Positions 24,796-34,100 of a DNA stretch of 48,923 nucleotides are shown in pieces. The notes under the pieces were generated by a model. That model saw only the letters and a list, made by a program, of their open reading frames with translations, searched no databases and had not been told where the DNA came from. Origin of the DNA: Clostridium sp. AF37-5. Lineage in GTDB: Bacteria; Bacillota; Clostridia; Lachnospirales; Lachnospiraceae. The translations under genes and the position numbers were made by a program. Positions within the stretch are counted from its first letter, which is position 1, and each line of letters starts with the position of its first letter. Location: positions 1-48,923 of the forward strand of contig NZ_QUDR01000023.1 in assembly GCF_003477605.1 (NCBI RefSeq), given 5' to 3'.

Positions 24796-25299
24796 CTACT
24801 CTGGCAGTTCAAAGATACCGTGTTCTGTTACTAAAAATTTCCCGTGTTCCTGCAAGTGAGAAGCGTAGGCTTCAAAGTCAAAGTAGTATTCTTGACAGTC
24901 CTCGGATAAATGCTTGAACATCGGGTCGTTCATCAGCTTTTGCCTTGCAACATCTATCATGCTTTTACAGTCGGGATAAACAATAATCACGTTCCTGCAA
25001 ATATAAAGTGCTTCTAAATTTTCAAACACCGTAAGTAGTGATACATATTCTTCCTGCATATCACTTGAAAGCTGGCGGTACATAAAATCTAATTCGTTGA
25101 GCTGGTACACGCTGGTGTGTTCGTGGACTTCATCAGCATAAGGCAACACCTTTTCGATAATACGATAATCCCCACTTTCTGCACCGATACCTAACTTTTC
25201 TTCAAACTCGGCAACATCTATCGGCAGGTCGAACCAGTATGATATTGTTTCTTCGCCAGTTGTTCCTCTCGTTTCCACCAGCACCCTTGTTTCCTGCAT
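24796..25299 (-). CDS. Second ArdA-like protein
   Basis: A 167-residue acidic protein (MQETRVLVETRGTTGEETISYWFDLPID) of the same length as the neighbouring ArdA. It shares the pattern FDLPIDVAEFEEKLG, YPDCKSMIDVARQ and YFDFEAYASHL near the end. It is divergent and not a recent duplicate. Its start lies inside the end of the upstream 98-aa gene (82-base overlap). It is probably a second antirestriction protein with another target range. Confidence 0.75.
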   Translation of the reverse strand: MQETRVLVETRGTTGEETISYWFDLPIDVAEFEEKLGIGAESGDYRIIEKVLPYADEVHEHTSVYQLNELDFMYRQLSSDMQEEYVSLLTVFENLEALYICRNVIIVYPDCKSMIDVARQKLMNDPMFKHLSEDCQEYYFDFEAYASHLQEHGKFLVTEHGIFELPE

Positions 25300-25514
25300 T
25301 GTTCCTCACGTCCTTTCTGTTGCTTCATCACATCTTTTAAGCTCTGGTACGACATACCAAACACATACTTTGAAAAATCTTCTAACTGTTTTATATCATA
25401 ATTCGTAAGCGGTAATCGCTTCATTTCATGCCACACTTTACGCTTGTAAGAGGGCAGGTTAGAAATATAATCACAGCCGACGTTTGCCTGCATATCCTTA
25501 AAAATATCGCTCAT
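25218..25514 (-). CDS. Hypothetical protein (98 aa) paired with the ArdA-like gene
   Basis: MSDIFKDMQANVGCDYISNLPSYKRKVWHEMKRL... is a basic, helical protein with a QLEDFSKYVFGMSYQSL segment and a Lys/Arg/Gln-rich tail. A GGAG site precedes the ATG. The tail overlaps the next gene by 82 bases, so the last residues are constrained by two frames. I do not recognise a function; the position suggests an entry (anti-host-defence) role. Confidence 0.6.
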   Translation of the reverse strand: MSDIFKDMQANVGCDYISNLPSYKRKVWHEMKRLPLTNYDIKQLEDFSKYVFGMSYQSLKDVMKQQKGREEQCRKQGCWWKREEQLAKKQYHTGSTCR

Positions 25515-25542
25515 TTCATCACTCCAATCTGATTTTAGGTAA

Positions 25543-25575
25543 GAAAAAAGCAGTCAATCCTAAGACTAACTGCTT
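25543..25575 (-). terminator. 33-nt terminator, copy 1
   Basis: On the minus strand AAGCAGT...ACTGCTT is followed by TTTTTC. The same 33 bases recur at 29259-29291. It ends the NTF2-like cargo gene. Confidence 0.85.
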
Positions 25576-25604
25576 TATGTATATGGATATAATTTGATTA
25601 AGTT

Positions 25605-26024
25605 TTAAAACCAGTTTGTTTTTTCATCTCTAAATTGAGGGTTATCGCTGTGTTGATATGGATTATAGTTATTCAGATTGCAACCATATTCTTTTAATGA
25701 TTTGATTTTGTTATCTTCTGTCCATTCAATTAAGGAAATACCGTCAAATTCTTCAACGCTTCCCGTATTCATTTCATTTTTAAAATACCATTCTACGACA
25801 GTTTGATTTTCTTTATGAAAGAACTGTTTAATATCCCAAATAATGACTTTACCACGAGTATTCCATTCATTAAACCAATGTTTTACTGTTTTAAGATTTT
25901 CATATTTAGGACACCAGCTTTCCGTATAAACAACATCTTCTGTAAAAATTTTATCTATTCCTAAGTCTTGCTGTTTCAACCACATATCAAACCATAAACG
26001 AATAATTTTTTCTCTCTCATTCAA
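25605..26024 (-). CDS. NTF2/SnoaL-like protein (139 aa), cargo
   Basis: MNEREKIIRLWFDMWLKQQ..., with VVYTESWCPKYENLKTVKHWFNEWN and VEWYFKNEMNTGSVEEFDGISLIEW, shows the alternating helix and strand pattern of the NTF2-like (SnoaL) fold, a cone with a ligand pocket. The substrate is unknown. It is more AT-rich than the surrounding transfer genes, not part of Tn916, and has its own terminator shared with another cargo gene. It therefore looks like an independent insertion between orf18 and orf19. Confidence 0.8.
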   Translation of the reverse strand: MNEREKIIRLWFDMWLKQQDLGIDKIFTEDVVYTESWCPKYENLKTVKHWFNEWNTRGKVIIWDIKQFFHKENQTVVEWYFKNEMNTGSVEEFDGISLIEWTEDNKIKSLKEYGCNLNNYNPYQHSDNPQFRDEKTNWF

Positions 26025-26091
26025 AATAGAACACCTCGATTACTTCTTTTTTCACATTATAGCACCCATACATCAGCCCCACAATAAAATT

Positions 26092-26313
26092 TTATGCACC
26101 GATAATCTTATTGAACAGCTCTAACAGTACATCTTTCACACCGCCAGCATTGAATACCAAGCCGACAGCAATCAAGGCAACTACCAAGAAACCGATAAGT
26201 TTTGAAAACTCACGCTTGAACCCTAAGTAGATACCGATAACCACAATCGACATAAGCACTAAGCTCTGTGCGTTGCTTAAAAACCATTGATACAAATTTT
26301 GCCCGAAATTCAT
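26092..26313 (-). CDS. orf19: Orf19, small transfer-region membrane protein
   Basis: A 73-residue protein (MNFGQNLYQWFLSNAQSLVLMSIV) with two membrane helices, close to Tn916 Orf19 (TcpD-like). It probably belongs to the conjugation channel. It starts one base after the stop of the DUF3789-like gene. Confidence 0.88.
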   Translation of the reverse strand: MNFGQNLYQWFLSNAQSLVLMSIVVIGIYLGFKREFSKLIGFLVVALIAVGLVFNAGGVKDVLLELFNKIIGA

Positions 26314-26314
26314 G

Positions 26315-26449
26315 TTATTTGTCCTCGCTTTCTTTTAATTTCTTCATTTCATAGTCAGCTCCTTTGCCAACACTTAAAATACACATCAAGGCTACGCCGA
26401 TACCCGTTCCAACAGATACCAGCAGGAAGTCTTTCAATAATTCCCACAT
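26315..26449 (-). CDS. DUF3789-like small membrane protein (44 aa)
   Basis: It starts MWELLKDFLLVSVGTGIGVAL at ATG 26449, behind GGAGTGATG. There is one membrane helix and a charged tail (EMKKLKESEDK). Genes of this size and sequence stand between orf19 and orf20 in Tn916 relatives. It is 13 bases from the relaxase gene end and cotranscribed. Confidence 0.75.
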   Translation of the reverse strand: MWELLKDFLLVSVGTGIGVALMCILSVGKGADYEMKKLKESEDK

Positions 26450-26462
26450 TTTTTCATCACTC

Positions 26463-27659
26463 CTAACTTTCTACTAAATCTTTTGCAGGGGTCGTCTGCT
26501 GTTTGATTATCATTTCATGCTTTTCTGTGAGCTTTGCCTGCTGTTCGATAGTTTTCATGTAGTCTGTTCCGTTTCCCTTATCAATCCTTTTCAGCATTTT
26601 CAAGGTCGGTGCTACCTGCCGTTGTACCCACCGCAATGTACGGTCTAAGGTGTAAGGCTCTGGCTTTGTCGTCAGCTTCAAGCTCTGTCTGTTATCGCCG
26701 ATAAACCACGCCCAGCGGTCATTGAGTTTCCAGTCATTTTTTCGCTTGTCTGCTTCTTCATCAACAAACCGCACATACTGGTTGATGATAGAAAAGGCAG
26801 TCTGCTCTGCGTCATAATAGGTCAGCAAATCTCGTACTGCATAATAGGCACGTTCATTTCTAAGCCGTATCTCAAAACGGTTGATAATGTCGGCTTCTTC
26901 CAGCGGTGTCCCTAACTTGACGTACTGCTCATAGTCCTTTTCATAGATACAGAAATACACATCTGATTTTAGCGAACCAAGATAAAGGGTGCGTCCCATA
27001 TATTCTCTGTCGTCCTCTCTATGCTTGATAAGCTCGCCCGACTGATAAAACTTATAACTTCTGGACTTTCCGATATATTCCCGTTTCCTGCATTTTTCCG
27101 CAAGCTCTGGAATATCCAAAATACCCGTATGGTCGTTGATAGCAAGGTCGATACGCTTCATCACGCCACCGTCTATGAGTGCGTCCATGAGAAAGTCATA
27201 CCAACTTCTTTGTTGTGCCAGCAGGTAACTTTCAAACTGTCGGCAACCACGCCCCTTTAACTCTAAAAGGACACCTTTTTCTTCGTCAGCCGACGTATAG
27301 ATAAAGATGTCCCCTAAAGAATAATGCTCCGTATAACTGTAATGTCCGTAATCTTCATGGAGCATATAATTGATATTCAGTTTTAATATATCTTTGATGA
27401 TGTGCTGTATATCCAGCGTGGGAAAACGAATTTTCACATAATCAAACAGCATGGTAAGCGGTACTTCTGGATTGAACCTTGCCAGTTCCTTATGCAGAGT
27501 TTCCAGAAGTTCCTTTGACGGCTTCATTTTTCCACTTTCTATCTTGTTGAAATATTCCCTTGTGATACCAGAAGCCACCGCCAGCCTGCCTTGTGAGATA
27601 CCGTAAGCAATCCGTTTCTCCCGTAATTCTTTTATCCGTTGTTCTTCATTCAGAACCAT
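26463..27659 (-). CDS. orf20: Orf20, MobT-family relaxase
   Basis: A 398-residue nicking enzyme of conjugation, related to rolling-circle initiators (Rep_trans). An N-terminal helix-turn-helix (YGISQGRLAVASGITREYFNKIESGKMKP) precedes the catalytic domain with GRGCRQFESYL, MKRIDLAINDHTG (metal-binding acid) and TLYLGSLKSDVYFCIYEKDYEQY (active-site tyrosine region). It nicks the oriT that directly precedes its gene. Full length. Confidence 0.93.
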   Translation of the reverse strand: MVLNEEQRIKELREKRIAYGISQGRLAVASGITREYFNKIESGKMKPSKELLETLHKELARFNPEVPLTMLFDYVKIRFPTLDIQHIIKDILKLNINYMLHEDYGHYSYTEHYSLGDIFIYTSADEEKGVLLELKGRGCRQFESYLLAQQRSWYDFLMDALIDGGVMKRIDLAINDHTGILDIPELAEKCRKREYIGKSRSYKFYQSGELIKHREDDREYMGRTLYLGSLKSDVYFCIYEKDYEQYVKLGTPLEEADIINRFEIRLRNERAYYAVRDLLTYYDAEQTAFSIINQYVRFVDEEADKRKNDWKLNDRWAWFIGDNRQSLKLTTKPEPYTLDRTLRWVQRQVAPTLKMLKRIDKGNGTDYMKTIEQQAKLTEKHEMIIKQQTTPAKDLVES

Positions 27660-27676
27660 ACCCCCAATCTGTAAAG

Positions 27677-27702
27677 TGTGAAGTTTTTTAAGGCGACTTC
27701 AC
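27677..27702. repeat. Hairpin between oriT and the relaxase gene
   Basis: GTGAAG and CTTCAC enclose TTTTTTAAGGCGA. It lies in the leader of orf20 and may take part in oriT function or relaxase regulation. Confidence 0.4.
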
Positions 27703-27740
27703 AGCCGATTTTTGCTAGAAAACCATGCCAGAAGCCTTAT

Positions 27741-27838
27741 GTTTCCTATGTTTTTTGTCTATTGTCTATTTGCAAACGTACCCCTCTGTTAGATACCGAG
27801 GGGTTTTACCTGCTGGCGTGGCTGACGCCACACCAGCA
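27741..27838. other. oriT: Origin of transfer (oriT)
   Basis: On the minus strand ACCCCTC-GGTATCTAACA-GAGGGGT forms the nick-site hairpin (stem 27781-27786 / 27798-27803) containing the TAACAG nick motif of Tn916/ICEBs1-type origins. It is flanked by tandem AATAGACAATAGACAAA repeats (27755-27771). A second inverted repeat TGCTGG.GTGG/CCAC.CCAGCA lies at 27811-27838. It sits between orf20 and orf21 as in Tn916. Confidence 0.85.
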
Positions 27839-27842
27839 ACGG

Positions 27843-29237
27843 CTAGTCCGTGCCGTCGCCTTTCGCTTCGCACGTCGCCGTCCCGTCCTGCCTTGCTTGT
27901 GCAAGAGAGCTGATAGTCTGTAAAAAATCATGTCCTTTTGGGACTAAAGGCGTGTAAAACTCACTTATGACGCTTGTTCCCACATCACAATAGCCACGCC
28001 CCTTGATACGCTTCTGGAAAAACTGCTTTTTCACATCTGAACCAAACAGCATACCGTAACCTAATTCGCTGATACGCCCAAGTCCCACACGGAAATTGAA
28101 GTTATCTCTGATACCATCTGAAAAATACTTTGCGTCTGGACGCTGGCAGGCAACAATAAGGAAATAACCTGCTTGTCGCCCTAACATAACGATTTTCTTT
28201 AACTGGCTAAGTAAGCTCACGCTTTCTTTTGTCCCCAACATTTCAAAAAACGCTACATATTCATCAAAGATAAGAAAGCAGGGTGGAAGTCCCAGATAGG
28301 CGTAGTTTTCGCCCGTCTTATAGTTCGGGTGTTGCTTCATTTCCTCACTTCGCCGTACCATGCCCTCATAAAAGGCATTGACGCAATCAATCATTTCTTC
28401 TTTGGTGTGATAGACATTAGGCATGACTGTTCCCAAGTCTGCAAGGTCGCTGTTCTTTGGGTCTAAGATATAAAGGACAGCGTTGGTATGCAGTAAGGCT
28501 TCAATGAGCGTCAGCAGAAAATAAGTTTTACCGCCACCAGTCCCACCAGCAATCAAAGCGTGAGGGAGTGCGTCATATTCCCACACAAGATTTTTCATCA
28601 GCCTAAGACAGCCGTTTTCTGCCCATACTTCATCAATGGTAATGCGGTTTGCTATCATGTCATAAAGCAGGGTGTATTCAATATAGCCGTCATGTAAGGT
28701 CTTGTCGGTCAGCTCGCAATACAAGCCACTTTCCAATTTATCCTCTAACCGTAAAAGCTGGTCTTGATATTTTCCTAACGTGATTTCACAGCGGATATGG
28801 AGCAATCCCTTTTCCATTTGATAATAAATCTTTGGAAACCAGACGATTTTTTCCCTTGATCTGCTTTGCAGGTCAGTAAAAAAACCGCTGTCTTGTACGG
28901 TATCGGCTTCATACCACTTATTTTCCAGTATCATTCGTGCCAGCTTTTGACGGTGCAATAGCTTCTTGAAACTGTCGTAACAGAAGCGGTAATACAGAAA
29001 AGCGACCAATGCACAAACACCAGTCGCTATCAGCACAGTTATGAAGTTGTAAGGGGAAAGCGTCAAGCCGTTTTCTAACAAGCTGAAATGTTCCCAGTCG
29101 GTACGCATGAGCTGTTTGATGTTCAGTAGCAGAAGAACCGCCATGAATACAAACAGAAGCGTCCCTATGGAAAAGTGGTAGACAAGGTGCTTGTCGCTGG
29201 CTCTGATACGGTGTCCTTTGTTCCAAATCATACGCAT
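27843..29237 (-). CDS. orf21: Orf21, FtsK/SpoIIIE-type coupling protein (TcpA)
   Basis: A 464-residue DNA translocase that brings nicked element DNA to the mating channel. Two N-terminal membrane helices (about 22-45, 60-85) precede the FtsK domain with Walker A AGGTGGGKTYF (about 230), VLYILDPKNSD and Walker B PCFLIFDEYVAFF, then VACQRPDAKY. ATG 29237 has AAAGGA upstream. Intact. Confidence 0.94.
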   Translation of the reverse strand: MRMIWNKGHRIRASDKHLVYHFSIGTLLFVFMAVLLLLNIKQLMRTDWEHFSLLENGLTLSPYNFITVLIATGVCALVAFLYYRFCYDSFKKLLHRQKLARMILENKWYEADTVQDSGFFTDLQSRSREKIVWFPKIYYQMEKGLLHIRCEITLGKYQDQLLRLEDKLESGLYCELTDKTLHDGYIEYTLLYDMIANRITIDEVWAENGCLRLMKNLVWEYDALPHALIAGGTGGGKTYFLLTLIEALLHTNAVLYILDPKNSDLADLGTVMPNVYHTKEEMIDCVNAFYEGMVRRSEEMKQHPNYKTGENYAYLGLPPCFLIFDEYVAFFEMLGTKESVSLLSQLKKIVMLGRQAGYFLIVACQRPDAKYFSDGIRDNFNFRVGLGRISELGYGMLFGSDVKKQFFQKRIKGRGYCDVGTSVISEFYTPLVPKGHDFLQTISSLAQARQDGTATCEAKGDGTD

Positions 29238-29258
29238 AAATCAATCCTTTCTAGGTAT

Positions 29259-29291
29259 GAAAAAAGCAGTCAATCCTAAGACTAACTGCTT
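29259..29291 (-). terminator. 33-nt terminator, copy 2
   Basis: Identical to 25543-25575 over 33 bases, with TTTTTTC after the stem on the minus strand. It ends the XRE/small-membrane-protein cargo unit upstream of orf21. Confidence 0.85.
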
Positions 29292-29313
29292 AATCAACAA
29301 TAAAGTGTAAATT

Positions 29314-29430
29314 TTATTGTTTCTTTTCTTCTTTTTTATCTTTTTTATTTTTTCTATCCCACCAAGTACCTGCTAATGAACAACTTCCGCCCATAACTAT
29401 AAAGCCAATCATAATAAGCCAAAATTCCAT
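29314..29430 (-). CDS. Small membrane protein (38 aa)
   Basis: It starts MEFWLIMIGFIVMGGSCS at ATG 29430 behind GGGAGGAG and ends TAA 29314. There is one membrane helix and a strongly basic tail (KNKKDKKEEKKQ). It lies 15 bases after the membrane XRE gene, in one unit with it, so a regulatory or toxin-like role is possible. No family recognised. Confidence 0.6.
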   Translation of the reverse strand: MEFWLIMIGFIVMGGSCSLAGTWWDRKNKKDKKEEKKQ

Positions 29431-29445
29431 GATTTCTCCTCCCTT

Positions 29446-30033
29446 TTAATTTGTTAAATGCTGGCAAATAAAAATTACAACAAAACATATAATAAGTGCG
29501 ATTACACCTGCAATGAATGCAAATATGATTTTTTGATAATTTCTTTTTCCTATTTCTTGTTGTGTTTCATCATGCGTTAATTGCTTTCCGTCAATAAATG
29601 CCAAAATTTCTTTATAGGTTTGAATGTCATGGCTCTTTTTGAATTTTTCAATCTTACTTGCCGTATAGAGCGTTATTGCAAACAAGCATAACCAAATAAT
29701 AATTCCTATATTTCCCTTAATACTAAATAAAGGATAGGCACTTATGGCTACGACTATCAATTCAATTAGGAAAACTACACTTATCACATTAAACTTTTTA
29801 ATAGTTGCTTTTTCTACAATCTCCCTCATCTCCTTTATATCTTCTTTTATAAAATTATCTAAAGACACATTGAAGATATTAGATAAAGTAATTAAACTTT
29901 TAACATCTGGACAACTTTTATTTGTTTCCCAGTTAGAAATTGTTTGTCTTGAAACAAATATTTTAAGAGCCAGTTCTTCTTGAGAAATTTTTTGTTGTTC
30001 CCTAAATTTTTTGATTTGTAATCCAATATCCAT
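29446..30033 (-). CDS. XRE regulator with membrane-spanning C-terminus
   Basis: A 195-residue protein. The helix-turn-helix occupies residues 6-60 (LQIKKFREQQKISQEELALKIFVSRQTISNWE). Two hydrophobic pairs (about 85-130) and a last membrane helix (about 167-190) follow. This membrane-anchored regulator architecture is common in Firmicutes, with unknown signals. It interrupts the Tn916 order between orf21 and orf22 and shares its terminator with the NTF2-like cargo. AT content exceeds that of neighbouring transfer genes. Confidence 0.85.
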   Translation of the reverse strand: MDIGLQIKKFREQQKISQEELALKIFVSRQTISNWETNKSCPDVKSLITLSNIFNVSLDNFIKEDIKEMREIVEKATIKKFNVISVVFLIELIVVAISAYPLFSIKGNIGIIIWLCLFAITLYTASKIEKFKKSHDIQTYKEILAFIDGKQLTHDETQQEIGKRNYQKIIFAFIAGVIALIICFVVIFICQHLTN

Positions 30034-30201
30034 CTTGAATCTTCTCCTTTATTGTATATGAATATAGCTATTTTGTCTGTCAAAAGCCTTTGACATTGCC
30101 ATTTTCCCTTGTCAAAATAGTTTTACATGGCTTAAAACAGAACTTTTCAACTAATTATATCGGTTCTATATATAAGTTACAAGAAAAATATGGGCTCACA
30201 T

Positions 30202-30585
30202 TTATTTTTTCATCTGTCCTTGCGGTACATGGTTCTGTGGATTGCCTGCGTTCTGATTGCCTTTATTCTTCAACACAATATCCTCTGCCTTTACATACCA
30301 GTCCACATCTGCACCCGTATAGGTTTTTCGTGATACCGTATCGGCTACTGGATTGACAAGCTCCACAACTGCATTGTACGGAAATTCCCTTACTGGTACT
30401 TCTGGCGGTACAGACACGGGGATAATTCCACCATGCAGACTGCACTTCAAATCATAGATACGCTTTTTAAGCTGGGTACTCGGTGTCCCGTCCTCATTCT
30501 GCAAGAATACATCACGCACTGCTGTAAATTTTAATTCTCCAAATGTTTTCTCTTTGTCAATAACAAAACCGTTTGATAATCTCAT
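30202..30585 (-). CDS. orf22: Orf22, DUF961/YdcP-like protein
   Basis: A 127-residue protein (MRLSNGFVIDKEKTFGELKF) of the same family as its upstream neighbour, with the VPVREFPYNAVVELVNPVAD core and VDWYVKAEDIVL. These small proteins open the transfer operon in Tn916 and are thought to assist relaxase function. AAAGGAGTG precedes the start. The 15-base gap to orf23 suggests cotranscription. Confidence 0.88.
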   Translation of the reverse strand: MRLSNGFVIDKEKTFGELKFTAVRDVFLQNEDGTPSTQLKKRIYDLKCSLHGGIIPVSVPPEVPVREFPYNAVVELVNPVADTVSRKTYTGADVDWYVKAEDIVLKNKGNQNAGNPQNHVPQGQMKK

Positions 30586-30600
30586 AATATTTTCACTCCT

Positions 30601-30927
30601 TTACTTTTCTTCAACTGCTACAATATCATCAGCAAGTAACACATAATCGGTATGTCCCATATCCCCAATTGCGTAACCTCTGCCGTATAATTTCGGATTG
30701 ACAAGTTTTACTTTCTGTTCATACTTGAAATGCTTTTCGCCAGCCTGCACGGGAATTTCCACGACAACATTTTCGCCTTTCTGCACATCAGAATAAAGGT
30801 TGTAGCTTCGTCTGGCTAAGACCCTGCGGTTATTTTTATCTCTTTCAAAGATAGGCTCGCTTTCGCCTGCAAATTCAAGTGTTCCAAAAGACTGTGCCAT
30901 ATCTGGCACGACATATTTCATTTCCAT
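30601..30927 (-). CDS. orf23: Orf23, DUF961/YdcP-like protein
   Basis: A 108-residue paralogue of orf22 (MEMKYVVPDMAQSFGTLEFAG ... KHFKYEQKVKLVNPKLYGRGY ... YVLLADDIVAVEE). It is first of the transfer genes behind a 235-base leader. GAGGTAAAACAAT precedes the ATG. ICEBs1 has the similar pair YdcO/YdcP. Confidence 0.88.
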   Translation of the reverse strand: MEMKYVVPDMAQSFGTLEFAGESEPIFERDKNNRRVLARRSYNLYSDVQKGENVVVEIPVQAGEKHFKYEQKVKLVNPKLYGRGYAIGDMGHTDYVLLADDIVAVEEK

Positions 30928-30979
30928 ATTGTTTTACCTCGTTTCTTTCTATATTTGATAAGTTTTTGATAGTGATTTC

Positions 30980-31097
30980 TTATTCTGGCGGTTAGGGAAG
31001 TACCAGCAAGTCCCCAGATAGTAAAGGGTAAAATAAATGCTTACGCACCCTTGACTATCCGTGTTCTTGCAGGTAAGTAGCAGACAAGCCAGAATAA
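30980..31097 (-). promoter_or_regulatory. Structured leader between the adhesin gene and orf23
   Basis: TTATTCTGGC (30980-30989) and GCCAGAATAA (31088-31097) form a perfect 10-bp stem. It encloses about 100 bases containing repeated CAGCAAGTCC/CAGGTAAGTAGC-like and hairpin segments. No ORF is seen. It may be an RNA leader of the transfer operon. Confidence 0.45.
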
Positions 31098-31162
31098 GCG
31101 GAAGTCTGCCGACACGGTATCGGCGGAGAACGTGATTTTTCTTTTCTCATATCGTTACCGCC

Positions 31163-34100
31163 TTATGATTTCTTCATTTTACGGCGTTTGCAGAAGAAGA
31201 TACCTGCCAGTCCAGCACCAGAAGTTAGTAATAATGCAAGCAGTCCGTAAAGGTTCGTGTTATCGCCCGTTTTTGGACTGTCTGTTTTATGCGGTGTATC
31301 TGGTGTCTGTGGTGTTTTGGGTTTCTCTGGTTCTTCTGGGACTTCGGGTTTTTCCTTAAAGGTAATCGTCTGTCCCTCGTTGTCAATGTCTTTATGCTCG
31401 GTAACTTTCTTCGGCTCGTCTGGATTGCTTAAATCGTACAATTCTTCAAAAGTTACAAGCTGTTTGCCGTCAAGAGAAGTAGCGTCAAAGGTAAAGGCAA
31501 CTTCCGCTTTCATAGTTTCGCTGTCTGCGGTAAAGGTGTAATCACTTTCCACACGTTTTCCATTGATAAGAAGCTCTGCATTTTCTTCTTTCAACATCTG
31601 CCAGCCTACAAGTTTGTACTGTGTGCCGACTTCTAAGCCCTCTAAGGTTATGGTATCAATGATTGTTACCTCTTTTCCAGCTTCAAGCTCTTTGTTGCCG
31701 TCCTTATCGGTAGCAGTCGTATGAATTTTGATGATACGCTCTGTGATAAGTACCGTCTGTCCGTCGTCCTCAATGTCTTTATGTTCCGCAACTTTTACGG
31801 GTTCTTCTGGATTGCTCAAATCGTATAATTCCTCGAATGTTACCAGATTTTTACCGCCAAGCTCGGACGCATTGAATGTATAAGTAATTTCCACTTTCAT
31901 AGCTTCATCATCAGCGATAAAGGTATAGTCATTTTCTACACGCTTTCCATTGATAAGAAGCTCGGTGTTTTCTTCCTTTAACATCTGCCAGCCTTTGAGC
32001 TGATATTTTGTGCCTTTTGTAAGTCCGTCTAATTTGACGGTATCAACGATTGTTACCTCTTTTCCTGCAAGGATTGTCTTTTCGCCGTCCTTACTGGTCG
32101 CTGTGGTATGGATAGAGATTTCTTTTTCGTATTCATCAGTCAAAGTACCTAAATCAATCACAAGGTTATTTCTTGATACCACGATTTCAAAAGGTGGGAT
32201 AAGCTCAAAGCCTTTGTTACTATCGCAACGCATTTCTTCAATGATGTAGGTATCATAAGGCAACGCCCCTTTGCTGTCGTCTGGTTTAGAAGTTCCAAAC
32301 CATACACCGTCCTCGCTGGTCTTTCCTGCGTTGGTATTATGCTTATGAGAAGCCCAGTCAGAAGAAGTGGAGAATTGCCCGTTATCATCAGTTACCACAA
32401 CATGACTTTCGCCCGTTGTCTTGCTTGTGATCCTAAAGGGAACATCAGCAAGACGCTTGTGTGTGCCTGCTCCGATTTTTACGCCCTCAATATCTCCACG
32501 CTTAATCTGATTGTAGATAGAATGGGCTTCGTCGGTTAAATCAACGATTTTTCCATTCTCTGTGATTGCAAAATCAATCGGTTTTGCACCGTCTGTCAAA
32601 TATCCGTTTGGAGCTTCACTCTCAACGATACGGAATTTTCCATAAGGTAAAAGGTCAGCAGACGTAGAAGCGACACCCTCAATGTCTGTATGGATTGTCT
32701 TTACCACTTCATTTTTCTTGTATAGCTTGCCCTCAACCAGTACCGCATTATCATTTAAGGAAATGATGTCAAAGGCAGTATCTTTCAAAGTGGCACTTCC
32801 TTGTGGTTTTGTATCGCCCGTTTCTAAATCTCGTTTCTGAATTTTCACACCGCCACGGATAACCTTGTCTGATACAGAAAACTGGTTACTTCCAGTCAAT
32901 ACGGCAAGGTCGCCGTCCTCGGTAATCTGTGTTACATATAAGCCCTTAATCTGTTCGGACTTATCGCCAGCCTGCATATATGCACCGTCCAGCAAGTAAC
33001 CGTTTGGAGCTTTTGTTTCTTCTACGGTTAGTGTTCCAAGTGGAAGAACGGCTTTGCCGTCCTGCATATAGAAACTGTCGCCAGATACCTTGTATGCGTC
33101 CGCTAATTTTGTAACATAGTGGATTGTACCGTCGCTGTCTGTTTCGGCGATTGTCTTTGTAACCCATGTTCTTGTAGCTTCGGCAGGGAGATTGTCTTTA
33201 TTGTAGAAGCCAGTATAATACTTCCATGTAAATTCCGCACCTGCTAAAGAAGCGTTCCCCTGCGGATTGTCTTTCTGTGTTTCCATATCAATCTTGAAGA
33301 GTTCAATCAAAGTGTCTGTTACCTTTGGTGTATCTGATACGTTCAAGGTCGCTGTCTTTCCAGCTTCAACCTTTAAGGAATATATATTTGTATCAACCTT
33401 ATATCCTGCTGGTGCGGATAATTCCTTGATATAGACTGTGTCAGCCGTTACCTCTACGACATCTGTATTTCCGTTTTCATCAGTCGTAAGGGTGGCAAGC
33501 TGTTTCGTGCAGTCCTTATCAGCAAAGACACCGTATGTCGCACCAGCGATAGAGTAATTCCCGTTACCGTCTGTAATGCTGGTATTACTGGAAGTCTTTT
33601 GAAGTTTCGCATTTCCAACATTGAGTTTCGCCCAGAATTGTCCCAATTCCTGCCCCTCGCCAGAGTAGATATAACCGCCACATTCATAGCGTCCTTTATT
33701 CTCTTTGACAAAGGCTTTTGCACCAGCGAAAACTTCGTCCTGCGTTGCCTTTGGAATTTCATCATAAGAAGCTCGCACGTTATCGCATTGCCAGCCAAGA
33801 TGTACGCTTAATCTCTGCCAGACAACAAGCTGTCTTAAAAGGTAGGCGTGGTTTTTGCTTATTCCGTTGTGGCTGTCTGTGTACTGTTTTACATATTCGA
33901 TAGATAAGGCAACGTCGCTTATCTGGTCGGCACTCATACGGGTGCTTGCGTCAGCTCTGGTCTTGTAGCCATTCTTAAAGTCTGTGTTAATGTCGATACA
34001 GTAAGCGTCCTCGCCCTCAACGGTCAAATGTCCCTCATTAAAGGTAGAACCAATCGAACCGTCATTCATTACTTTTTCAACGATACCGACACGCTCTTTT

